A stretch of DNA of 64,000 nt from Phymorhynchus buccinoides (taxonomy: Eukaryota; Mollusca; Gastropoda; Neogastropoda; Raphitomidae), in NCBI GenBank assembly GCA_017654935.2, contig CM065693.1:17241016-17305015 (forward strand), in the 5' to 3' direction. Made by a program: the position numbers and the translations under genes. Below are positions 24,986 through 37,080 of this stretch, piece after piece; positions within the stretch are counted from its first letter, which is position 1; each line of letters starts with the position of its first letter. The notes beneath the pieces are model-generated. The model was given only the letters and a program-made list of their open reading frames with translations. It had not been told where the DNA came from and did no database searches.

Positions 24986-27900
24986 CGACCTTCCAGCTGC
25001 GTCGATGTTGTGGAGGATGTTCTGGGCCCTGTCCATGGAGCAACGTTCCATGGTCATCAGTAGCAAGCCTCAGATCAGGCCGGTGATGACGTAACAGGCC
25101 CGGCACGTCTCGCAGCCACAGATGACGTCTATGGTCCGTGTTGGCGTGAGACCAGGTTGGCGTCCTTGGTGAAGTCCCTTCAGTCTTTTCGGCACGTGTG
25201 ACGTCTCAGGCCCCTGCCAGGCGTAGCGCCAGCTGGTCCACTGGCTGAGAGCAGGTATGGCAGCACCAACAGAAGGCAGCTGCAATATAAAACAGGATGG
25301 TAAGCAACAAAAACGTACTCGCTGACAAGTGTAATCCATCTAGCGTATCGACAATAAACATGCCATAGAAATCAAAATCGAAGTTACTTAGAACATTTGC
25401 TAAGCAGCTGAAACAATGTAGGCCATGCAATCAGTGTGGGTTAAGTCGGGCAATTTTGCATTATGATCAGTTCAGTGAGTTCCTCACCCCAGAACAAAAT
25501 TAAGCAAAAGTTCAGTCGAGTGAAGCCAATGAACATTTATATAACCAATCTGGCAAAGACAGAACCTCTTCAAGCAAAGGGTCTGACAAGGGTTATTAGA
25601 CTCTTCTCTTAGATTTTAAGAACTGGTTTTAAATCCCACCGCAAGAATTATCGGCATTACACTGAATTTAGATGCCATGGCTGAACATGAACAGTCCATG
25701 TTCCCACGCCTGTATCTCAGGATGGTAAATCATATATGAGGTAATTTACAAATTACTATAATGTCCATGGTTGGCCGTGCAATTTGCAGAGCTACAGACT
25801 AAAGTCCCAAGCAGTCCATCAACTAATCAAACTCACCTTTTTTTTCTTACCTGTGTCAGTGACAGTCCAACAGCCACACTGAACACCTTCATTCCCCACA
25901 CACTTCTCCAAGTGTGACAACATGTCCGCCATGACTCGGTGTGTGTCAGTCATTACCTGTGGTCCAGGGGTGTGCAGGAGAAGTTGCCTCACTTCCCTTC
26001 TCCATCCAGCTAACCGCGCGTGGGTTCGTGTGCCACAACCACTGAACCATGTTCCAGTTGCGCACGTTGCAGGTCAGGGGTTGTAGAGTAGCTCAGTCTG
26101 TGAGAACGAATGGACAAACGATTTGTTCATGATATGCAAATGTCGTCAAACACGGCGAGATCGAGATGGAAACGAGGAGGAAAAAATGAAAATGAAGGTC
26201 TGGAATTCCTAATGCAAACTGGGTTTTCTTAGTCCGTTTTCAGAATAACGAAAATTGACCGACAACTCCACAGCGCACTATATTTTATATCAAAGGAGGT
26301 TTCCTTTGGTTGTTGTTATTAGAAAATTAAAGATCTAGTTATATTCCTTCATATTAAAGCACAGTTTCGGAGCACATGATAGTCTCTACATGGGATATTA
26401 AGGTCTCATTTTCTTAACAGCTTTTCTGAAGCCCTAGAACGTGGTCAGCAAGTGGTTTGTCAATGCTCAGAAGTATTCTCACTCCCCCAAAAAAAGAGGA
26501 TGTTTCGTCGTGAGCCATCTTGTCAGCTCATTAGAGAAAACAATTATTATATATGCTTTACGTTGTCAGCTCATGTTCTTTAATAGAATGTTCGGAAATA
26601 AATTAAAGGGAGTAATTTAATGGACTTGTGTGGAGTGATCTTGCCTAATTCAATCGGTCCTCAAAACAGGGATGTTCCACTCAACCTTCAGCTCTCGTAG
26701 CCTATCGGACTCGGGGGTGTTTGAGCTGACATACAGCACTTTTAGAAACACCAGCATCATTCAAAACATTTAGTCATTATATTTTTACGTCCATTTTGTG
26801 CAAGTGTATGGCCACCCTAAGTTTTCTTTTTTTTAAATGTTTGCAACGGTCGACTGACTCACATCCTGCGTTTTTCCAAGCTTGGACACCATTGTTGCAT
26901 TGTGCATGACATTTGACAGAGATAATGGAGGCAATCAATTCTACTTTTTCACGAAGTGCTCTCCCTAGTGTTTTTCTATGAAACTGTCTATAATGTAGAA
27001 TAAGTAACAGAAGACAATATATACCTGATCTCGTGATGATCAGCTAGATGATCCAGGGCCTCTCTCTCCTCTGCTGTTAGAGTTGGGCAGCATGTTGTTG
27101 GACAAATCCAGCGAGGTCAGGTTGTCATGTACCCAGGTGCAAGTGGTACTTGACTGGAGGCGGTTGGAGGAAGTTTGCAGGCGTGTGAGGACTCCTCTGT
27201 GCCTGACAGCATGTGGCAGGAAACGCAGCAGTTGGTTCAGGGAGAGGGTCCAGCTGTTTTCTAGATTGATGGCAGTTGCTGAACAGAAGCGGTTCCGTGA
27301 TCTACGTAGAACTTGTTTGGAGCGCCGAAGTTGGACATGCCCCCGAGGTGTTTCCAGTTTGGGCATATTGCCATGATTGTCTCGCTGAACGTTGTAGCAG
27401 TAGTTAAAGTCCAGGATTAAAAGCGTTTCTAAACTGAGACAGACCGTGTAACGTGCTCCTGCAGTGGCCATGTGCTGTAAGACAAGTCTAAAACTTTCAG
27501 ATTGTTGGCATTCGAGAAATATATATGTGAAGGAAGAGGGTTAGATGTTTTGCTACAGCTGCAGGTTTTAAACAGACGTAGTGCTGGAGAGATAGGGATG
27601 GTAAGTTGAAATCAGTGTGAAATAAACTCCCACAGAGTGATCATTGCAACTTTCTTCTAGAATACAGTAGAATCGACAACTGAGAATGTCTTCTGATTTT
27701 GTAATTCTAACGGTTTGCAGACGGGTGCAGAAACAGATTCATTACGCATAATTTCAAAAACATCGCCTTGAAGAGGATTTTTGGAGATATCGAAATGGAA
27801 GGCAAATCTGAAAAAGCTGTTGTTGTTAAAACACAAACTGTGAGTTTCGAGTCTACTTAAACGTGAGTTTCTGAGTCGGACACTTGAAACACAGATGTCT

Positions 27901-29087
27901 CAAAAATCGAGTGGATTCTTTGTTAACAACATAAGTGAAAATGTCCAAATTACCGTTATTTGACAAATCAATCAAGTCCAATTGTTTGTTCTGAACGACC
28001 AGATACGCCATCGAAGGCAACATTGCATATGCATAATAATAGCCCCATAAAGGCTAAGTGTCTTCAATTTTGGGAGATGGCACAAGACACATAAAACTCA
28101 ACTCCGGTAAGCCGCTTTGCAAATCAATCATATTTAAAAATCGCAATGAGAAAACTGAAAACCATAGAAAACTGTGTTTGTAAGATGGACCAATCTTGCA
28201 GTTGTAGCCTACTTCGAGAAACATCCAGGTTGTTTCAATGCAGCAAAATCATGTCCAAAAGTAGGGCTCGGTGGGAACCACGTGTCAATATTCAGATAAC
28301 GAAGAGCTGGCAGGTCGTTGAAGGACACCAGAGGGATAATCTCCATCATCGCTACATGTCATTGTCTTCGGTCGAAGTTCTCGCAGAGTGACAGGCAGAG
28401 AGACCCCAGGAGGGAGGGACAGATGGACGTCCATGCAGAGAGTTCTCAGACAGGTCCAGGTATTGCAGACGGCTCAGTCCAAGCCAGCGCTCCAGCTCCA
28501 CCTTAGTGCAGGACGGTTACCTTGCACACTGAGCCAGGTCAGCTCGTGCACAGCGAGGAAAACGTTGCGGTGAAAAGCACGTCTATCTGGTGTGACTCTA
28601 AGTCCAGTGTCTGAAGACCAGACAGTCCTTGAAACGATTCCCGAAGAAACGTTGCTGTACAGTGGTTGTCGGTGAGGTGCAGGAGAATTGAGAGAAGTCA
28701 GGGTATTATAGGAAGGAGCCGGGATGGAGGAGGCCAGCTGGTTGTTGAATGAGGTTCCAGACTCTCCAGATCCATCAGTGCTGTCAGATTGTCCTGTCCA
28801 CCCCGGTGCAGAAGAGTTGTGGCTGACATTCAGGTGGACGTACTCAGCGCAGCTTGCAGGACGAACAGACCCTGCAAAGTATGACAGGCGTTGTGACCAG
28901 GTCCACCTCAGTAGGCATTCCAGCAGCCAATTACAGAAGTACGTCAACCCACATGACTGCAATTGACAACACAGATGTGAGTCATCTGCGATGATCTACA
29001 AGGTCTTTGTGGACAATCACCATAGTTCCAAAAGACACTCAACAGACGCTTATCAAAACAAGGACTGAGGAGCGTGGTCTCTCCATC

Positions 29088-32000
29088 ATCTTCGTAGACT
29101 AAAAACGCTGGTAGAGCTGTGAATGCAAGAGGGTCGATTCCTCAATAAATATGAGGTTTGTTTTGTTTGTAGACACCAGCTTTGAAGGTTCAGACTCACT
29201 ATTTAGTGGACCTTGATATAGTACCTTAATCGTCAAAATGTCATGAGAACGAGCGCAGCCACAAATTATGCACTTATAACGAAGGTATAATAGAAATAGG
29301 CATGGTGTAGACTATTGCTTAAAAATCGACAGCACACATTCACGTCAATTTGCAGGGACACTTTTTAGCTAAATCAAGCCGATTTATAATCCAAACGTAT
29401 GACAGGTTGTATGTATTATAAACTTAAAACAGGATGTGCAGCACAAACTGGCAACATACATTTTAGACTTATCTTACTGTTCTGCGCAATACACCTTCAT
29501 GGTATAATATTAAACTTCCGACGTCACGAGTTCACACGTGTCAGTCAGGTCACGTTATGTCATGTTGCTCATAATTTTGGATAAAACTTTATTTTATTGT
29601 TTCATTGCATTGATTAAGATATCCCAAGCCTAAAAACAGTGGGAGTCCAATTTTTTGAACCGGACATCACCCTTTAGGAAATCCGTGAGGGGGGGGGGGG
29701 TGGGGATTCCGGCCTATGAACACGAAGTCCAGGTCTAGATTTCCATAATCAGGCATACATTCTGCAACCAATGTCTCACAGTTAAATGTAGGTTTTTAAT
29801 ATTTGTTGATTGATCTGTAATATTCTAGCTGTTCAGTAAACTATGAAATTTAGTTTTCGCGTAATCTTACTGTATTGTGGATCCTATAAACGGGTTTTGA
29901 TGGGAGTTTAATCTAATGTGCAAAGAAAAATAACACTCCGTAACAATCATTTTATTCAGATGGCAACCATTTGTTTTTATTATTTTGTTTTAATGAACTT
30001 GTGGCTACAAATGAATTAAGGCTACGATATTCTGATCTAACTGTGTGAAGGGTGGGGTATTTTCAAATGAATTAAAAGCACTGTACAATGGTATAGCCTC
30101 ATTTGCTTACTATTTTAGCACAAAAACAGTACAACAACGTCAATTTCGAACGATTCATATACAGGAAAGGACGTGATTAATTTGCGATGCTAGCACAACT
30201 AGTGCAATCAATTGACCTCTCAATTTATCAGTCACAACATTTAAAATAAAAGACAATTTTTACAACAAAGGAAATTGTTCATTTTAAACAAGCAGAATGT
30301 TTGCATGGTTAATTGCACGTGTGGACGTTTTATTGATCATGTTCCTGCCAAACTTTTGTTTGTATTGCTCCGAATTTTAGTTTTACAATAACACCTTTTT
30401 TTCACTAAGGGTGTGGTAATTCACGCACCCGGGTCTCCACTGTATTTTAGTTCATGCCTATTTTTTAGAACTCATCACCATTATTAGTTTTAATCCTTCT
30501 TTTGGTTTTGTTAGTGTATCTCTGGTAGGTCTTTCCCTGTCCCCAACTACATCATTGGAACGAAGCACTGCCTATGTGAAAGTCAATGACGTGGAACACA
30601 TAGCTCTCTCTGGTAAAACTAAACAGCAGTCAGAAATGTGAGGGAATTTGTGTTGCTGTGGCATTCATTTTGAAATGTTTACAACCAAATCTACAACATA
30701 AAAAACCTCTCCACAAGGACTGATATTGTGAACACACAAATTTCATGGAATGTTGCTAGGGCATATCAAACGTTACAAATACCCCAGGACTTATCACAGT
30801 CTTGAGTCAAATATTTCAACTTCGATTTATCAAATAGTATTGCCATATAAATCTATTGAAATAGACAAAATCAAACAGTCCAATACACATAATACTAAGC
30901 CATATCCATCTCTTGGCACAGTAATCCAATTTACCTTGTTTACAACCCATTTTAAGAAGGTCCTCAAATAGAAAAGGTCGTCAGCCACCTAGTTCCTGAA
31001 CTTTGAGATTTATTAGTTTCAAAACCACTAAAAAAAACCAGCCTGAATTGGGTCCACCTAATGCAACATAGCAGGATCACAACAAACAGATTAACCTTGT
31101 ACTCTGTCAGATATAGGTTTCCATAGCTAGATCTACTGACTCCTACGACAACCGAAGAGGTAGGGGCTACAGGGGCAGTATTTTGGTGGTCACGTGTTTC
31201 CGACCCACCACCCCCCCCCCCCCCCTGCCCCAAGCGTGTATGGCGATAGTAGACAATTATCGATTTATGTTTGTCCATGCATCATCTACCATCAACTTTT
31301 GATTATGCATCACAGATCACAGCAACTTACGTTTTATGCAGTGAATAGTATATCTTCTGAACTTTAATGCACATTTGATCTTTGTATTCCTGTTGTTACA
31401 AAATCAGTAGATCGTCAAGCTAAAATTTTGATTTCCGTTCTGCGCGCTGTTCCGCCTCTCTGAAAGCCAAACTCGTCCCATAATTCTGGTATGATGTTCC
31501 TTGTTTATAATAACAGTAGCACAATATTGTACTACAGACTTGTTTTGTACTCATCTCCTTCTCATGCAGTTGAATGGCCGATTACATTTTTAAGAAGAGT
31601 TTGTGTCAATGCCGCAACTGCCCGCGGTGTCAAGCGTTCACATCTTTGGACCCCTCCTTGTTTAGGAAAACAGAAGGATTTTTCCTTTGAGTTTTTTTCA
31701 GATTTAGTTACACCACAGTCATGTTTATCGGCATCCAATTTTCGCTTTTCCTCTATGAACTGTTAATTTTCCAAGGTCTGTGTCACATATTTGGAACCCT
31801 TTTCTGAAGAAGACCCCTTTTATATCATCTGTATTTGTTATCAACTAAATTGCAACCTTTCTGGCCGATTTCACCATGGGCTCCAGAAGAGCATTACTCT
31901 TAAAACTGAACCTTGCCCTTCCCTGGATCGCCGGCCGCCCCTCTCCCCCTCTCCCCCTCTTACTAATCCCGTGACCTCGCACCTTTTTTTGCTGGCTAAA

Positions 32001-32305
32001 TCTGAAATTGAACCCCATTTGCTTTCAGATTTCGGTACCCATGACCAATGCAACAAACCCATACATCCATTTAGGCAACATTTTGAGAGAATATCTGTTT
32101 TCATGACATAGCGACTAAACACACTAACCTTGTTACTCGATTGTTTTCTAGTTCTATTTCATGTTCATTAGGCTTGAGATTCAGAAGTACAGAGCCGAAT
32201 TTCCTGGGAAGAAAGTTTGTCCTTCCCTCTCAGTTACGCAAAGGGACATTAACTAGTGTTGTTTGTCTGCACAGTTGACTGGCTCCGCACACGTGGATTT
32301 TCGAC

Positions 32306-32308
<3 letters not shown>
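29088..32308. other. Non-coding stretch upstream of the TLR pseudogene
   Basis: The block 29,390-29,520 matches the upstream region of the intact TLR (57,585-57,690 on the right arm), so the duplication included 5' flank. Beyond this the DNA is AT-rich with poly-G (29,690) and poly-C (31,209-31,225) runs. Short open frames at 31,491-32,111 have no recognised motif. Confidence 0.5.
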
Positions 32309-32339
<31 letters not shown>

Positions 32340-32475
32340 CGCGCTGCATGGTACGCACACTCATACTCATTACACACACAAAACACTACACACACACACA
32401 CACACACACACACCCAACACACACACACACCAACACACACACACACACCACACACACCCACACACACACACCACA
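32309..32475. repeat. (CA)n microsatellite
   Basis: CA repeats with CG, CC and AACA interruptions. Confidence 0.93.
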
Positions 32476-32611
32476 AGAATGAACAAATCAACCGCAGATG
32501 AATTTAATAACTCTTAGCAACTACACCACTAACCTCCCGTCTGATTCAATTTGATTTAATTCTTGGATCCTACGAATAGCGAAAGCGGCGGATATTGCAT
32601 AATGTAGTTGC

Positions 32612-32838
32612 GTAATGTCGATGGCTTGAGTCAAAACGGACTCGTCCTTTAGATAGTCCATTGACGTATTATTGAACCATATTTTCGAAAACTATAACTT
32701 GTATATATATAATTGTAAAAAAGACTGCAGAAAGTAAAAAGCATAATCCCCTTTTGTAATATTTGCAGTCTTTTTAAATACAAGTTCAGGGGGGTTTCTC
32801 TATATCCATAAATAAGTTTTGACTCTCGCCATCGAATT
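32612..32838. mobile_element. Foldback MITE, TCGATGGCTTGAGTCAAAAC family, copy 2
   Basis: Left end GTCGATGGCTTGAGTCAAAA, right end TTTTGACTCTCGCCATCGAA, with the same AAAAGACTGCAG / TTTGCAGTCTTTTT inner pair as the copy at 13,217-13,460. About 225 bp, non-coding. Confidence 0.75.
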
Positions 32839-33433
32839 TCTTCTTTTTTATTTTTTAAGCGCGTCATTTCGTGTTCTTACGGTGATAGAGAGGCCCTATT
32901 GGATCACCTGGCCGTCATCATGAGGATTTGTTTTGTTTAGCATGTAGGCACAGATTTAAACCCCTGTCCATCAAAGATATGCCTCCCAACATTGACATCC
33001 TCGAGTGTACAGGAAGATGGACGGGTCCCCAGAGACGGATGATAGATGTTGATGACAGCAGTTCGCTGGACATTCCTGGGAAATCCTTATTAACGTCCTT
33101 CTGGTCTGAAACAGACACATATTGGACATTAGTAATATAAGATGGTGGTGAACGGATCTGAGGCAATGCCCGGATGCAGTAAACACAGAAAGTCCCGATT
33201 AGTAACAATACAGATATTGAGACTAATGATGGACACTCCTAACTGCTTATAACATGTTTGTTTTCTTCCCAGCGTTTGCCTGAATACATGTAATGTGTTC
33301 TTGTTTGCCCTCTACTCACCACAGGGAGGTGTAGGTAGGATTTCGACAGGATATTTGTTATTTTTTAGATACTGTATGAACATTGATTTAAAAAACCTGA
33401 AAACGATAAAAGATATTTTTTAATGAGAAGAAT

Positions 33434-33464
<31 letters not shown>

Positions 33465-34208
33465 GAGAGAGATAGAGAGAGAGAGAGGGAGAGAGAGAGA
33501 AGAGAGAGAGAGACTGAGAGAGGGAACAACAGGTGACATTTTCTATGGAGTACTGATAATTGCATAATGCTCCTTATACTTGATCGTTTACATTGTCTCT
33601 TCCACCAATTGGCCCCTTACCCTTTGCTTCCTAAGTGTATTCCTCCCAAAGGCATTTGTTCCTTGTATAATTGCTCTTCGAAGAGTTGCTCCTTATTTTT
33701 GCCCCTCGAACAATTGCTCTAGTCTATGTGATAATTGCTCCTTGACCAAAACTCCCCCCCCCACCCCCACTCCCCACACACGCACTGCAACCATGACTTT
33801 CTTTTTAATAGTAGAGTGGGTTGTAGTAGTGATATTGGTAGAATATAGAAAGTAGTCGTTAGCCAGGACGTAATTTCTAAGACGGAGCCGAATCCAGGGG
33901 GGGGTGGGTGGTATGCGGTTATGTGGTTACCGTAACCCCGCCCCCAAAAAAAAAATAAAAAAGAAAAAAAGAAAAGAAATGAGAGAGGGAAGAGAGAGGG
34001 AGAAAGAAGTTACATTGTTACTGTTTTAATTGTTCTTTTATTGTTTTGGTTAACTGGAAGAGTACGCCTCATCCTAATTCTGAATCTTGAAAATAAACTT
34101 TTGAATCTGAGGCTGCTGTCCTCTCTCTTCTGCCGTCTTCCTGTGTGAAATGCTTACATATAATATTCTATTTTTATTACACATTCAAAACGATTGTTAA
34201 ACATATAC
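32839..34208. other. Non-coding stretch with a short GA tract
   Basis: Imperfect GA repeat at 33,430-33,520. The motif TTGCTCCTT recurs between 33,640 and 33,755. An open frame at 32,918-33,208 (- strand) has a possible acceptor but no partner donor or known motif. Nothing assignable. Confidence 0.45.
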
Positions 34209-34315
34209 CTCTCTCTCTCTCTCTCTCTCTCCTCTCTCTCTCCGCCTCTTCTCTCTCTCTCTCTCCTCTCGTCTCTCTTCTCTCTCTCTCCTCTCTCTTA
34301 ATAAACCAAATTTTC

Positions 34316-34359
<44 letters not shown>

Positions 34360-35433
34360 CTCTCTCTCTCTCCTCTTTTTTTTTTTTTTTCCCTCTCTCT
34401 CTCTCTATCTATCCTATCTACCTTCCTCATCTCTCGCTCCTCCGCTCGCTCTTCACTCTCTCACCTCTCTCCTCATCGCTCTCTCAAATCTCTCTCCTCT
34501 CATCCCTCTTCTCTTCGTCTCTCCCTCGCTCGTCTCTCCTCCATTTCTCTCTCTCTCTCCTCCCGTCTCGGTCCTCTCCTCCTCTCCGTCTCTCTCCTCA
34601 TCTTCCTCCTCTCTCGTCCTCTCTCATCTCCTCCCCCTGTCTCTCTCTACTCTCTCGTCTCTATCCTCTCTCCTCGCGCTCTCTCCTCTCCGGCTCGGTG
34701 TATCTCTCTCTCTCGCATTAGCCCTCTCTCTCCTCCTCTCCCTCCTCAAACTCATCTCCCCTCTCCTCTCCTCCTCCTCTCCCCCTCCTCCTCTCACTCT
34801 CTCTCCTCCTCGCCTCCTCCTCTCTCAGTCTTCCTTCCTCTCTCTCTCTCCCCGTCCCTCCGCTCTCACTTCATCCCCCCTTTATCTCTCTCTCCTCTCT
34901 CTTCTCCTCTCTTCTCTCCTCCTCTCTCCTCACATCTTCCATCCTCTCTCTCATCTCTCGCCGTCTCTCTCATCTCTCTCTCTCCCTTTCCTCCTCGTCT
35001 CCCCTCTCTCCTCCCTTCTCTCTCTACGTCTCGTCTCTCTCTCTCCCTCCCCTCCTCTCTCTTCTCTCCCCTCCTTCTCCCGCGCCCTCTCTCTCGCCTT
35101 GTCGCCCCCCCCTTCTTTCTCTCTCTCTCTCTTCTAGCCTCTCTCCTCTCCTCCCAGGTCTCTCTCCATCCTCTCTCCCTCTCGTCTCCTCGTCTCCTCT
35201 CTCCTCTCCTGTCATCTTCTCTCACTCCTCTCTCTCCTCTCCTTCATCCTCTCTCTAGCTCTCTCTCCATCCTCCGTCTCTCTCTCAGTCTCCTCTCTTC
35301 TCTCCTCTCCACTCCGTCGTCTCTTCTCTCCGCTTTCCTCTCCTCTCTCTCTCCCCTCTCTCCTCTCGTCCCAGTCGTCTCCCCTTCCTCTCATCCCGCT
35401 CTCAATCTCCTCCTCTCCTGCTTCTCCTCCTCA

Positions 35434-35469
<36 letters not shown>

Positions 35470-35562
35470 TGTCTCTCCTCTCTTCTCTCGTCTCTCTCTC
35501 TCTCTCTCCCATCCTATCTCTCTCTCTCTCCCTCTCTCTCTCTCTTCTCTCTCTCTCCTCTA
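34209..35562. repeat. Degenerate CT-rich tract, 1.35 kb
   Basis: Almost only C and T with irregular CTCC, CGTC, CATC and TTCT breaks. The interruptions look random and unlike the clean CT tracts elsewhere, which suggests an error-laden consensus of a CT microsatellite. Confidence 0.85.
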
Positions 35563-35659
35563 TTGAGACCAGTAAATCTCATCATTTTGCCACTTATGTT
35601 CATACATCCTTGCGGACGGTTTCGCTAATGACGTAACCCGTTATTTGTTGACCTGAAGT

Positions 35660-37048
35660 TAATTTAGTTGTTTATGTATTTGTGTATTCATGTCATTTTT
35701 TATTCATGACAACTACAATTGTTTTCCTGTCACTTTTTTGTATGATATGGGTCAGAAACGGCCTAATCATTAAACAATTTGTTTCCTTTGTTCATTGCTG
35801 TGCATTGGTCTCTCTCTCTCTCTCTCTCGTCTCTCTCGAGCCTTCTCTCTCTGAGAAAAAAAAAAAAAAAGCTCTCGTCGTCGTCTCTCTCTCTCCCTCA
35901 CGTCTCTCTCTCTCCTCTTCTTCTCTCCTCTTACCTAAACATTGAAAGCTGTAGCGTGTGAAATGGTTGCAACATGTTCACCTTTCATGCAATGGACGAG
36001 AAAAAAATAGTGAGCACTGTCCGAATAAAGGTGCAACAAGAAATTCAGTTTGATCAATAATCAACAGGAGGCGAAACAGGTTGACATGTTAGAAGAGGTC
36101 GTTTGTTTGGCTTAGCAAATACTCTGAAATGATCAATATGAAGTAGAACAGGCAAGGGTTATATAAAAGCATGTTCTGTTTTGGAGTTATGCATGAAATG
36201 TAAGAATGTGGCTGCTCAATGTCTTGTGTCTAATTTATACTTTTTTTTAGTCTTTTTGCTACTTGTGGCATTGAAGCAGCCCCATACATAAGATATTATT
36301 CTTATTTGAAGTTGATAGACTTTGTGTTGTTGCATGTTGGCAAGGTGTAGCACCATTTTAGCGACACGCAAGGCAATTTGTGAGTGACAAACAGACTGCC
36401 TGGCTGGGCATTTGTTGATACGTGATAACAGAACGACCTCTGACTTCAACACAGTGGTGCTCGAGTATGACTCTTCAACCAGGATCGATTTATTACTGGT
36501 AATACACTTGCTTAACCGCTTCCCAGCCCGCACAGTCATATACTTACCCTATTGCTGACTCGGGAGAATTAGTTCTAAAAAAGTTTGTTTTGCATTGAAA
36601 TGCTAATTGATGAACTTTCTGTATGTACATGTATGAATTTTGTGACTTCAGAACAAGGTAACGTAAATAAAATATTTCTGTGTTACTTTAGTAAAGAAAA
36701 ACCCACTAAACAAATACTTTTTAGTCGTACAGAGTTGTGTGGGTGGGAAGTTTGGCTGGTGGCGGCTGTTATGTTTTTCTTTATATTATTTGATTTATTT
36801 GTCCTGCCAGCTCACTATCTGATGGTGCATCGTTTGGTTATAAGGATTTAATTTCTTAAATATATATATGTATACAGAAGAGAATGAAACTAACAAGAAA
36901 GAAGGTAGACTATTCCTATGTTTTGTTTTTTGGGGCCTTGACGTAGGACAGACAGTATATATATCAGTGTTTGTGTGTGTGTGTGGTGCGAGAATCAGAA
37001 AGACAGAGAGAGAGGAGAGAGAAGAGAGAGAGCGAGAGAGAGAGAGAT

Positions 37049-37080
<32 letters not shown>

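Larger units (their letters stand above)
22080..29087 (-). pseudogene. Decayed Toll-like receptor paralogue
   Basis: Read on the - strand, this locus follows the four-exon plan of the intact TLR at 42.7-48.4 kb. It has an ATG at about 29,087 and an LRR exon (about 27,030-29,087). The LRRCT exon is 25,851-26,097, the membrane/TIR-N exon about 24,990-25,279 and the TIR-C exon about 22,080-22,420 with its stop at 22,080. Long stretches match the intact gene, but small insertions and deletions break the frame every few dozen bases in every exon. Examples are an extra 16-base GC-rich segment near 22,140 and doubled G/C runs near 22,320. Base substitutions are also present, so it is a true paralogue and not only a bad copy. 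Homology continues upstream to about 29,520. It lacks the Tc1 and the MITE present in the intact gene's introns. Some indels may be consensus errors. Confidence 0.82.

Noticed and set aside
31491..32111. Two consecutive short open frames (91 and 106 codons)
   Set aside because: No start context, domain or splice pattern supports a gene.
32918..33208. 96-codon - strand frame with a possible upstream acceptor (TTTCAG)
   Set aside because: No matching donor, no known domain, and reading in the neighbouring frame is equally open.
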